A DNA stretch of 17,562 nucleotides from Bacteroidota bacterium (GTDB lineage Bacteria > Bacteroidota > Bacteroidia > Chitinophagales > Chitinophagaceae), in contig JAEYRC010000126.1 in the NCBI GenBank assembly GCA_023409675.1, forward strand, positions 1 through 17,562. The letters run 5' to 3'. The position numbers and the translations under genes were made by a program. The notes under the pieces were generated by a model. It was given only the letters and a program-made list of their open reading frames with translations, was not told where the DNA came from and ran no database searches. This document shows positions 6,570-13,383 of the stretch, one piece after another. Numbering within the stretch: the stretch's first letter is position 1; every line of letters starts with the position of its first letter.

Positions 6570-8027
6570 TTAAAATATAAGCGGAATTACAAACCAGCTA
6601 TACAGCGATATCAGAATTGTAGCGATGATGTTCATGACCAGTCCGGCTTTAACCATCTGCCAGAGTGTGATCTGACCACTGCCAAAAACGATAGCATTAG
6701 GAGGAGTGCCCATTGGCATCATACTGGCACAACTGGCGGCCAGCGCCATAGGAATTCCCAACAATAAAGGGCTCATATTCATAGCATCGGCAATTCCTCC
6801 AATGACCGGTGCAAATACAATAACCTGGGCGATATTACTCATCAGTTCGCTGACAAACATCGAAACTACAGTAATAATCAGCACCAGTGAAAAGCCACCC
6901 GTACCTGAAGATCCGGCGATCCAGTTCCCCAGGCTTTCGATTAGGCCAACCCGTTCAAGTGCTGCGGCAAGGGTTATGCCTCCGCCGAAAAGTAAAATAA
7001 TACCCCAGGCCACCCGGGAAGTATCGGGCCATTCCAGAATCCGCACAGAACCTTTGCCGGATCGGTCGCCGGAAGGAAAGATAAATAGCGAGAAGGCGCC
7101 CAGCAGGGCAATACCGGTATCATCGAGTCGCAATAAACCGGTTTTATTGATCAGGTCTTTGAATATCCATAACAATGCGGTACAAACGAAAATGATCAAA
7201 ACCCTCTTTTCACTTACCGACATCGGACCCAAACCCTCCAATTCTTTTTTTATATACAGACCGGTTGTGAAATTGGGTTTGAAATGATTTCGGAACAACC
7301 ATTTGGTGAGCACAACATACAGCAACAACAACAATAAGATGGCAATGGGAACCCCCAGCAGCAACCATTGTGAAAACTGTATGGAATAATCATATTTATC
7401 ACTGATATAGCCTACAAAGGCAACATTGGGTGGCGTGCCAATAATGGTGGCAATACCTCCAAAATTTGATGCATAGGCAATAGACAATAAAACGGATACC
7501 GCGAAATTAGACACATTACCCTCATGTTGCCGGTTCTCTTTGAAGACATGTATAACGGATACAGCAATGGGGAACATCATCATGGTGGTGGCGGTATTGC
7601 TCAGCCACATGCTTAATATGCCGGTAGAAAGAATAAAACCCAGTATGATCCGATCGCCGCTGGTGCCCATAATATGTACGATGTTCAGGGCAATACGCTT
7701 GTGCAGGTTCCATTTTTCAATCGCCAGACCGATCATGAAACCACCGAGAAACAGAAACAGGATCGAATCTCCGTAACCGGATGCGGTAACCTTAAGTGAG
7801 GCAATATCCATCATGGGGAAAAGCACCAGCGGCAACAAGGCTACCATGGCCATCGGCAGAGCTTCGGTTACCCACCAGCATACCATCAGCATTGCAACGG
7901 CCAGCACGCGGTTAGCGCCTTCATCTACTCCGAATGGATTGATGCTTAAAAAAAGAAAAAAAATCAGGATCCCGGCAATGATTCCCGCCCAGTTCCGGAA
8001 GGCTGGCTTCACGAAAAAATGAAACAT
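6570..8027 (-). CDS. DASS/SLC13-family sodium:anion (dicarboxylate or sulfate) symporter
   Basis: A 485-residue polytopic inner-membrane protein, hydrophobic throughout. The two inverted halves of the DASS fold are visible: WLSNTATTMM (SNT at 143-145) with GTPPN at 197-201, and LMSNIAQVIV (SNI at 397-399) with MGTPPN at 440-444. In characterised members these motifs build the sodium and carboxylate sites. The second SNT is SNI here. Substrates in the family include succinate, citrate and sulfate; the sequence does not decide between them. It starts 32 nt after the end of the DNA glycosylase gene on the same strand, so the two may share a transcript, although their functions look unrelated. 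Confidence 0.88.
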   Translation of the reverse strand: MFHFFVKPAFRNWAGIIAGILIFFLFLSINPFGVDEGANRVLAVAMLMVCWWVTEALPMAMVALLPLVLFPMMDIASLKVTASGYGDSILFLFLGGFMIGLAIEKWNLHKRIALNIVHIMGTSGDRIILGFILSTGILSMWLSNTATTMMMFPIAVSVIHVFKENRQHEGNVSNFAVSVLLSIAYASNFGGIATIIGTPPNVAFVGYISDKYDYSIQFSQWLLLGVPIAILLLLLLYVVLTKWLFRNHFKPNFTTGLYIKKELEGLGPMSVSEKRVLIIFVCTALLWIFKDLINKTGLLRLDDTGIALLGAFSLFIFPSGDRSGKGSVRILEWPDTSRVAWGIILLFGGGITLAAALERVGLIESLGNWIAGSSGTGGFSLVLIITVVSMFVSELMSNIAQVIVFAPVIGGIADAMNMSPLLLGIPMALAASCASMMPMGTPPNAIVFGSGQITLWQMVKAGLVMNIIATILISLYSWFVIPLIF

Positions 8028-8059
8028 GTTGAATAGAAATTGACCGTAATTATATAAGA

Positions 8060-8686
8060 TCAGCCTGCTGAAGGTAGGTGAACAGTTTTCTTCCCGCTAA
8101 CATATCGATTATTTCTTACAAAATAGCGATAGGGAAGCAGGGCATCTTCACCTGCATAATCCACTCCTATTCGGGGTGATGCCAGAATATCCTGTTCATC
8201 GTACCTGAATCCGTCATCAGCAAGAAAAAGTTCATCACTGGATAGCGACATTCCGGTATGACTGGTTCGGATACCCAAAGCTTTCGATACATTACCGGGA
8301 CCCCGGGTGAGGGTATAATCGGCGAGAACCTTATTACTCCGTTCTACCATGAGGTTGATACCTTCCACCGGTTCAAGTGCCCGGATGAGCACGGCATGAG
8401 GAACATCCTGCTTATTGGTAACAATATTGAATAAATGGTGAATGCCATAACACAGATATACATACGCAAAGCCGGGTGGTCCGAACATTATCTCCGTGCG
8501 TCTGGTACGACGCCCCCCATATGCATGTGAGGCCTTGTCGATGACACCGGCATAAGCTTCCGTTTCGATAATTCTTCCGGAAGTAAGCTGATCATCCAGT
8601 CGTGTCACCAGCAGTTTACCGATGAGCTCCTTCGCAATCCTTGTCACATCCTGCCGGTTATAGAATTTCTCAGGAAGGATTTTCAT
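8060..8686 (-). CDS. mpg: 3-methyladenine DNA glycosylase (AAG/Mpg family)
   Basis: A 208-residue base-excision repair enzyme that removes alkylated purines such as 3-methyladenine from DNA. Diagnostic motifs are GRIIETEAY (Glu43 and Tyr45, corresponding to catalytic Glu125 and intercalating Tyr127 of human AAG), ASHAYGG (His54, equivalent to His136), MFGPPGFAYVYLCYGIHH, and LTRGPGNVSKALGI. The length is typical of bacterial members. The ATG at 8686 gives MKILPEKFYNR, a normal N-terminus. It is divergent from the EI24-type membrane gene with only 82 bp between starts, and upstream of the transporter on the same strand. Confidence 0.93.
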   Translation of the reverse strand: MKILPEKFYNRQDVTRIAKELIGKLLVTRLDDQLTSGRIIETEAYAGVIDKASHAYGGRRTRRTEIMFGPPGFAYVYLCYGIHHLFNIVTNKQDVPHAVLIRALEPVEGINLMVERSNKVLADYTLTRGPGNVSKALGIRTSHTGMSLSSDELFLADDGFRYDEQDILASPRIGVDYAGEDALLPYRYFVRNNRYVSGKKTVHLPSAG

Positions 8687-8707
8687 GCAGTAAAAAAATT
8701 AATTGAT

Positions 8708-8722
8708 TAAGTTTGATCAAAC
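8708..8722 (+). promoter_or_regulatory. -7 box overlapped by a 12-bp palindrome, upstream of the EI24-type gene
   Basis: TAAGTTTG at 8708-8715 fits the Bacteroidota -7 consensus. The palindrome GTTTGATCAAAC (8711-8722) overlaps it, so a dimeric repressor bound there would cover the promoter. A TTG at a suitable -33 position is not evident, which lowers confidence. The site lies in the 82-bp divergent gap, 25 nt from the mpg start codon, so it could also affect mpg. Confidence 0.4.
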
Positions 8723-8768
8723 GGCACAAAGAAACTGAAAATGTCAGAAACACGTCAATCCCGGTAAT

Positions 8769-9539
8769 TTGCTCAAAGAGATTATTATAGCGTTTCAGGC
8801 TTACCTGCAGGCACATCAACTTATAAGCAGACATAAACTCTGGAAATGGATCCTGATCCCCGGAATATTGTACATGGTCCTGTTTGTAACCGGCATGTAT
8901 TTTTTCATCATTTCATCGGGCAATGCCGTTTCGTATTTCAGCGCGCGGCTGGGTATAGATCAATGGATACATTCCCAGGGCAGTGGCATTCTAAGTTTTT
9001 TCTTTCTGATGGGGGGAATAATGCTCCGGCTCATCCTGCTCTTCTTTTATTTCTCGTTGTTTAAATACCTTTTTCTGATCATCGGTTCACCACTCTTTGC
9101 CTACCTGAGTGAAAAAACGGCGGCATTACTGGAGGGCAAAGACTTTCCCTTCAGCTTTGTTCAGTTGTTAAGTGATATCGTACGGGGTATACGGCTGGCA
9201 CTGCGCAATGTAATCTGGCAAACGGTATATATCATTTCCATTCTCATCCTTTCGCTGGTTCCGGTTATAGGCTGGATCACACCATTGCTGATCCTGTTCA
9301 TTGAATGTTACTATTTTGGATTTTCCATGATGGATTACAGTTGTGAACGAAACAAACTTTCCTATTCCGAAAGCATCCGCTTTATATCCAAACGAAAAGG
9401 GCTGGCCATTGGGAATGGCATTGTTTTTTACGGAATGCACCTGGTTCCGCTCATTGGATGGATTTTAGCGCCCTGTTATGCGGTGGTAGCAGCCACCCTC
9501 AGTTTATACGAAAAAGATAAGACTCCGGAACTTCGCTAA
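8769..9539 (+). CDS. EI24 / CysZ-like integral membrane protein
   Basis: A 256-residue membrane protein with about four to six hydrophobic stretches (roughly 27-52, 72-108, 148-186 and 208-244). Features such as the LFLIIGSPLFAYLSEK helix end and the VPVIGWITPLLILFIECYYFGFSMMDY segment are typical of the EI24/CysZ domain family. CysZ in proteobacteria is a sulfate channel; many Bacteroidota homologues are only known as EI24 domain proteins, so sulfate transport is not established here. The start is TTG at 8769, because no in-frame ATG lies upstream before a stop. An out-of-frame ATG at 8741 opens an eight-codon reading frame ending at 8767. The methyltransferase gene begins 9 nt after its stop, so the two are probably co-transcribed. 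Confidence 0.8.
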   Translation: MLKEIIIAFQAYLQAHQLISRHKLWKWILIPGILYMVLFVTGMYFFIISSGNAVSYFSARLGIDQWIHSQGSGILSFFFLMGGIMLRLILLFFYFSLFKYLFLIIGSPLFAYLSEKTAALLEGKDFPFSFVQLLSDIVRGIRLALRNVIWQTVYIISILILSLVPVIGWITPLLILFIECYYFGFSMMDYSCERNKLSYSESIRFISKRKGLAIGNGIVFYGMHLVPLIGWILAPCYAVVAATLSLYEKDKTPELR

Positions 9540-9548
9540 GCATTAAAG

Positions 9549-10301
9549 ATGATTATGGAAAAAGCAGCTAACAAAAGCATTGTATACCTGATACCTTCCC
9601 TGCTTCATGAAGCTGCAGGAAATACCATACCCTTTTCCATTCTGGAAGCCGTTCAGCAATGCGAAATATTTTTCGTGGAGAATGAACGTTCTGCGCGGCG
9701 TTACCTGAAGCAATTATGGAAAGATATGGTTATTGATGATTATACCTGGGTAACGATGCATAAGGTGGAAAAGCAGGTGAAACAACAGTTCAAACATGCG
9801 GTGGAGAAAGGTAAAATCATCGGAATTATAAGTGAGGCAGGCTGTCCGGGTGTGGCAGACCCTGGACAAATACTTATTGAAACAGCACATCAACTGGGCG
9901 CCCTGGTGAAACCCCTGGTGGGCCCAAACGCCATCCTGCTCGCGTTGATGGCCAGCGGACTGAACGGACAACAGTTTCAGTTTACAGGATATCTACCCAT
10001 TGATATTCCCCAGCGAATGAAACGCATTAAAGCATTGGAAGAGGAGTCGGCCCGGAAAAACTGCACTCAACTGTTTATTGAAACGCCCTACCGCAATAAC
10101 CGGCTGCTGGAAACGATCCTGAAGACCTGCCAGCCAGACACCTTACTCAGCATTGCCTGCTCACTTACAGGGCCGGATGAATTTATTGCAACGCGCCCTA
10201 TTAAAAACTGGAAAAGGGATGTTCCTGATTTGCATAAAAAACCAGCCATTTTTTCATTGCTGGCTGTTCCGGCAGCTAGCGGCGCTCGCGGATCGCGATA
10301 A
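9549..10301 (+). CDS. RsmI-like SAM-dependent methyltransferase (tetrapyrrole methylase fold)
   Basis: A 250-residue protein whose N-terminal domain has IVYLIPSLLHEAAGNTIP and, at 94-106, ISEAGCPGVADPG. The latter is the loop corresponding to GTPxISDPG of RsmI. The C-terminal half continues the two-domain fold (FTGYLPIDIPQRMKRI, FIETPYRNNRLLETI). RsmI 2'-O-methylates cytidine 1402 of 16S rRNA. This form is shorter than standard RsmI and diverges in the loop, and it resembles a paralogue seen in Bacteroidota beside true RsmI, so the substrate is uncertain. ATG is available at 9549 and 9555; the first is used here. Its 3' end overlaps the convergent small gene by 26 bp. Confidence 0.8.
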   Translation: MIMEKAANKSIVYLIPSLLHEAAGNTIPFSILEAVQQCEIFFVENERSARRYLKQLWKDMVIDDYTWVTMHKVEKQVKQQFKHAVEKGKIIGIISEAGCPGVADPGQILIETAHQLGALVKPLVGPNAILLALMASGLNGQQFQFTGYLPIDIPQRMKRIKALEEESARKNCTQLFIETPYRNNRLLETILKTCQPDTLLSIACSLTGPDEFIATRPIKNWKRDVPDLHKKPAIFSLLAVPAASGARGSR

Positions 10302-10650
10302 TGCTGTCGACGATATATTTGGTATAGCCGCGCCAGGGCACTCCCGACAGGTATTCTTTGTAATGTAATTCAACTTCTTTACCGCCATTAACCATCAGGG
10401 TATTGGCAATGTTTTCATTGGCCACCGAAAATTCAAACTCATAGGATTGAATGGAGCCCGTGCCACCCGGCCTAAAACCGCTTTGGATCAGCTTACCTTC
10501 GTAAGTTTTAAAAATATACCCTTTTTTCACCACATAGTTCAACTCACCGGCTTTAACCCCTTCGCCAAATACCCAGAAGTACCGCCAGTAACCAATACCC
10601 GCCAGGATCAATACGATAATCAGGATGGTGATTCCAAGAAATTTTTTCAT
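10276..10650 (-). CDS. Small single-helix membrane-anchored protein of unknown function
   Basis: A 124-residue protein beginning MKKFLGITILIIVLILAGIGYW. One N-terminal membrane anchor or uncleaved signal is followed by a roughly 95-residue domain containing VFGEGVKAGELNYVVKKGYIFKTYEGKL, FEFSV and VELHYKEYLSGVPWRGYTKYIVDSI. It would probably face the periplasm. I believe similar proteins occur widely in Bacteroidota, but I cannot assign a function. The ATG at 10650 is preferred over the one at 10674, because it places a Lys-Lys pair directly before the hydrophobic helix. It is convergent with, and overlaps by 26 bp, the methyltransferase gene, and divergent from bshA. Confidence 0.72.
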   Translation of the reverse strand: MKKFLGITILIIVLILAGIGYWRYFWVFGEGVKAGELNYVVKKGYIFKTYEGKLIQSGFRPGGTGSIQSYEFEFSVANENIANTLMVNGGKEVELHYKEYLSGVPWRGYTKYIVDSIIAIRERR

Positions 10651-10665
10651 GAGTGGCAACTTGAA

Positions 10666-10701
10666 TTGCTGCACCGAAACAGGGCCTGTTCAGCGGAGCA
10701 A
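10666..10701. repeat. Imperfect inverted repeat upstream of the small membrane protein gene
   Basis: The core AACAGG-G-CCTGTT (10678-10690) is flanked by CCG/CGG (10674-10676 with 10694-10696) and TTGCT/AGCAA (10666-10670 with 10697-10701). The structure is interrupted by small bulges. It lies 15 nt upstream of the minus-strand start at 10650 and about 33 nt left of the proposed bshA -33 box, so an operator serving either gene is possible. Confidence 0.35.
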
Positions 10702-10733
10702 TGGGAAATTATTCTAAAGATATGAAATGTAAC

Positions 10734-10763
10734 TTGCTATTTTACAGTAGCTGCGTACCTTCG
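10734..10763 (+). promoter_or_regulatory. Promoter for bshA
   Basis: TTG at 10734-10736 is followed after 19 nt by TACCTTCG at 10756-10763, a one-mismatch fit to TAnnTTTG. The ATG at 10779 is 15 nt further on, the same geometry as at the LiaF-like gene. This supports starting bshA at 10779 rather than at the upstream in-frame ATG at 10701, which would lie before the promoter. Confidence 0.55.
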
Positions 10764-10778
10764 GCCCAATTTTTTTCT

Positions 10779-11903
10779 ATGCGAATTGGAATTGTCTGTT
10801 ACCCAACCTTCGGAGGCAGTGGTGTTTTAGCTACTGAATTAGGGAAAGCCCTGGCCGATAAGGGACATCAGGTGCATTTCATTACCTACCAGCAACCGGT
10901 CAGGCTGATAGAATTCAATGCCAACATATTCTTTCATGAAGTTCGGGTTCCTACCTACCCGCTCTTCGATTATCCGCCGTATGAAACAGCGCTGGCATCT
11001 ACTATGGTGGATGTGATCGTCAACAATAAGATCGACCTGTTGCATGTCCATTATGCCATTCCGCATGCATCGGCAGCATATATGGCCAAAAAGATCCTGG
11101 AAGAACAGGGCATCCGGATTCCGGTGATCACCACCTTACACGGAACGGATATTACCCTGGTGGGCCGTGATAAAACATTTGCTCCGGTTGTGGCATTTTC
11201 GATCAACCAGAGCGATGCCATTACCGCTGTATCTGAAAACCTGCGCCAGGAAACCTTTAAGTCGTTCCATATTGAAAAAGAAATAGAGGTGATCCACAAT
11301 TTCGTGGATATTCAACGCTTCAATAAAAAACCTATAGATGCGTTTCGCCGTGTCATCGCTCCCGAAGGAGAAAAGATCCTGATGCATGCCTCCAACTTCC
11401 GGAAAATTAAACGGGTGACGGATGTCGTTGAAATTTTCGCGAAAGTCAAAAAAGAAGTTCCCAGTAAACTACTCTTTGTAGGTGATGGTCCGGAACGGCT
11501 TGCCGCAGAAACCCTCTGTCGCGAACTTAATCTCTGCGATGATATGCGCTTTGTGGGAAAACAGGAGCAGATGGAAGAGATACTCGCTATTGCCGACCTG
11601 TTTCTCCTCACCTCCGAATATGAAAGCTTTGGATTAGCGGCGCTTGAAGCAATGGCTTCGGGTGTACCGGTAATTTCCACCAATGCGGGTGGTCTGCCGG
11701 AGATCAATATACATGGGTCTACAGGATACCTCGATAAGGTTGGCGATACCAACGCCATGGCTGAACATGCTATTGGTCTGCTTCGCGATGAGCAAAAACT
11801 GAAACAATTTAAAGAGCAGGCCTTGCTACAGGCTGCCAAATTCGACATATCGAATATTGTTCCCAAATACGAGTCCTTATATAACCGCTTTCTTGCTGGA
11901 TGA
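10779..11903 (+). CDS. bshA: N-acetyl-alpha-D-glucosaminyl L-malate synthase BshA
   Basis: A 374-residue GT-B, family 4 glycosyltransferase that joins UDP-GlcNAc and L-malate in the first step of bacillithiol synthesis, in the cytoplasm. The N-terminus MRIGIVCYPTFGGSGVLATELG, together with DLLHVHYAIPHASAAYMAK, TTLHGTDITLVG, FSINQSDAITAVSE and ASNFRKIKRV, is characteristic of BshA. The GT4 nucleotide-sugar motif is ESFGLAALE, with Glu282 and Glu290. The start at 10779 fits both family length (about 375-380) and the promoter position. Genes for the deacetylase BshB and cysteine ligase BshC are not in the window. Bacillithiol is a redox-buffering thiol of Firmicutes and many Bacteroidota, so this gene fits the inferred host. 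The 3' side runs into a repeat-rich gap. Confidence 0.93.
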   Translation: MRIGIVCYPTFGGSGVLATELGKALADKGHQVHFITYQQPVRLIEFNANIFFHEVRVPTYPLFDYPPYETALASTMVDVIVNNKIDLLHVHYAIPHASAAYMAKKILEEQGIRIPVITTLHGTDITLVGRDKTFAPVVAFSINQSDAITAVSENLRQETFKSFHIEKEIEVIHNFVDIQRFNKKPIDAFRRVIAPEGEKILMHASNFRKIKRVTDVVEIFAKVKKEVPSKLLFVGDGPERLAAETLCRELNLCDDMRFVGKQEQMEEILAIADLFLLTSEYESFGLAALEAMASGVPVISTNAGGLPEINIHGSTGYLDKVGDTNAMAEHAIGLLRDEQKLKQFKEQALLQAAKFDISNIVPKYESLYNRFLAG

Positions 11904-11904
11904 T

Positions 11905-11992
11905 GCTGTTAAATCTGCGAAAATCTGCTTAAAATCAGTGATATCCGGCTGTTTAATCTGCGAAAATCTGCGGGAAATCAGCGTAATCTGCG
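11905..11992. repeat. Two diverged direct repeats of 43-45 bp with ATCTGCG core
   Basis: Unit one (11905-11947) and unit two (11948-11992) each start GCTGTT, contain AATCTGCGAAAATCTGC, then AAATCAG and a diverged end. Within them the core ATCTGCG or a near match recurs about five times. The array begins two bases after the bshA stop codon. It resembles a dispersed intergenic repeat family rather than a regulatory site. No coding potential is seen. Confidence 0.7.
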
Positions 11993-12042
11993 GGAAATGT
12001 ATTTCACTGCGGAAATGTATTTCACTGCGGAAATGTATTTTA
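11988..12042. repeat. Three tandem 18-19-bp repeats ending in the envC stop codon
   Basis: CTGCGGGAAATGTATTTCA (11988-12006), CTGCGGAAATGTATTTCA (12007-12024) and CTGCGGAAATGTATTTTA (12025-12042) follow one another without spacers. The last three bases of the third copy are the reverse complement of the envC TAA. The units look derived from the CTGCGGGAAAT end of the larger repeat to their left, as by slippage. With no spacers, and such short units, this is not a CRISPR array. Confidence 0.75.
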
Positions 12043-13338
12043 TTTCTTTTGAAGCCAGGCCTCAGGATTCAAATTGTTGTTCTCCTGCAGCAGCAGAAAA
12101 TCAATCTCACCCGTTTGAGCCTTACCAATCGCCTGCCCCGCAGTAACCGTCTGCCCTTTAGAAACGGATACTGAACTCAACCCGCTATAGGTCGTAAAGT
12201 ATTTCCCATGGCGTACCAGCACCACCGAAACGCCTTCAATACTGAATACTGAAGAAACATCCCCGCCAAATACGGCTTTAACCGTTGCCCCCGGAGCGGT
12301 TTCGATGGTTAATCCCGGATTTACATTCACCAACCGGGTACCGGGAATTCCATAATTCCCAAAAGGAGTTTTGATATGACCGGCATCTACAGGCCAGGGT
12401 AAGCGGCCTTTATTTTTTTCAAAATTATCGGAAATGATCGCCCCTTCCGGCGTCGCTTCAAAGACACTTTTTTTCACCGGAGCAGCTTCTTTTTTCTCCT
12501 CTGCTTTCACCACCTCTTCCTTCTTAGGCTCAGCGGTTGCAGGAGCAGCACCGGAAGCGGCCAGTTTAGCCTTTTCTTCAGCTTCTTTCTTTTTTATTGC
12601 CGCCAGTTCCCGCTCACGCGCCAGTTTGGCTTCCCGGGCAATCGCTGCATTGATGGCGGATTTCAATTTATTATCGGCATTTCGCTTGGCGGTTAACTCA
12701 CGCGATAATTCCTTTTCCCTGCTTTTCAGCTTCGATACAATCTCATCCTTTTCCTTTTTTTCTTCCACCAATACCATCTTTTCTTCCTGTTGCTTTTTCA
12801 GGACATCATCTTTTTCTTCGCGGCTTTTTTCCAGACTGGCGATCTTTTGCTGAAGCAATGCCTGCGTATTCAATATATCATCGGCATGCTGGGCCCTGAA
12901 ATTCCGGTAGGTCTTCAGGTATTCAACCCGCATGAGGGCATCATTGAAACTGGATGCGGAAAAAATGAAATTCAAAAATTCATAATTGCTTCTGTTCTTA
13001 TACGCATATACCACACTTTTTTCATACTGCACTTTTAGGGTATCCAGTTCCCGCTTCAGACGGGTGATCTCATTCCTCGACTGGTTGATGTTGCTCTGAA
13101 TTGAATAGATCTGCTGATTAATATTCTTGATCGCAGACTCCCGCAACCTCAGTTTACGCTGCAACAGGGTTAGCTGGCCCAACGAAGCTTTTCGGTTTTT
13201 GGTGGTTTCGTTCAATGACCTTCTGACCTGTTCAATTTCACGCTGTATATCCGCCCGCTGCTTTTCGAGTTCAGAACGGTTTTGAGCATATCCGACAGAG
13301 CAAAGGCCGACAAAGAAGAGTAGTATGATCAAACGCAT
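12040..13338 (-). CDS. envC: EnvC-like murein hydrolase activator with degenerate LytM (M23) domain
   Basis: A 432-residue periplasmic protein. A signal peptide (about 1-19, Tyr-Ala before Gln) precedes a long coiled coil (about 20-260) rich in Lys, Glu and Arg, then an Ala/Lys/Glu linker and a C-terminal LytM domain (about 311-432). EnvC in E. coli activates amidases at the division septum with a LytM domain that lacks catalytic residues. The same is seen here: positions expected to be zinc-binding or catalytic (His, Asp, His, His) are Asn340, Thr344, Gly386 and Asp413. So it is likely a regulator, not itself a hydrolase. It is 45 bp downstream of the DUF4292 lipoprotein gene and probably in its operon. 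Confidence 0.88.
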   Translation of the reverse strand: MRLIILLFFVGLCSVGYAQNRSELEKQRADIQREIEQVRRSLNETTKNRKASLGQLTLLQRKLRLRESAIKNINQQIYSIQSNINQSRNEITRLKRELDTLKVQYEKSVVYAYKNRSNYEFLNFIFSASSFNDALMRVEYLKTYRNFRAQHADDILNTQALLQQKIASLEKSREEKDDVLKKQQEEKMVLVEEKKEKDEIVSKLKSREKELSRELTAKRNADNKLKSAINAAIAREAKLARERELAAIKKKEAEEKAKLAASGAAPATAEPKKEEVVKAEEKKEAAPVKKSVFEATPEGAIISDNFEKNKGRLPWPVDAGHIKTPFGNYGIPGTRLVNVNPGLTIETAPGATVKAVFGGDVSSVFSIEGVSVVLVRHGKYFTTYSGLSSVSVSKGQTVTAGQAIGKAQTGEIDFLLLQENNNLNPEAWLQKK

Positions 13339-13383
13339 GGAACTAAATTTAGAAACAGGACAGGCCTGCTGAATTTATAACGA

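Noticed and set aside
6706..7287. 193-codon open frame on the plus strand
   Set aside because: Antisense to the DASS transporter; lacks any recognisable motif and is explained by codon bias of the hydrophobic gene opposite.
8741..8767. Eight-codon reading frame upstream of the EI24-type gene as a regulatory leader peptide
   Set aside because: Too short and of unremarkable composition; no repeated regulatory codons or alternative hairpins are seen.
10701..10778. Longer bshA with 26 extra N-terminal residues
   Set aside because: The added residues do not match the family, and the likely promoter lies within this stretch, so the ATG at 10779 is preferred.
11312..11866. 184-codon open frame on the minus strand
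   Set aside because: Antisense to bshA and rich in Ser, Arg and Ile as expected of a shadow frame; no family resemblance.
11905..12042. Possible CRISPR array
   Set aside because: Units of 18-19 bp are directly adjacent with no unique spacers, the longer units are diverged, and no cas genes are present.
12434..12853. Ser/Phe-rich 139-codon frame on the plus strand
   Set aside because: It is the complement of the Lys/Glu-rich coiled coil of envC, which produces such low-complexity Ser/Phe translations.
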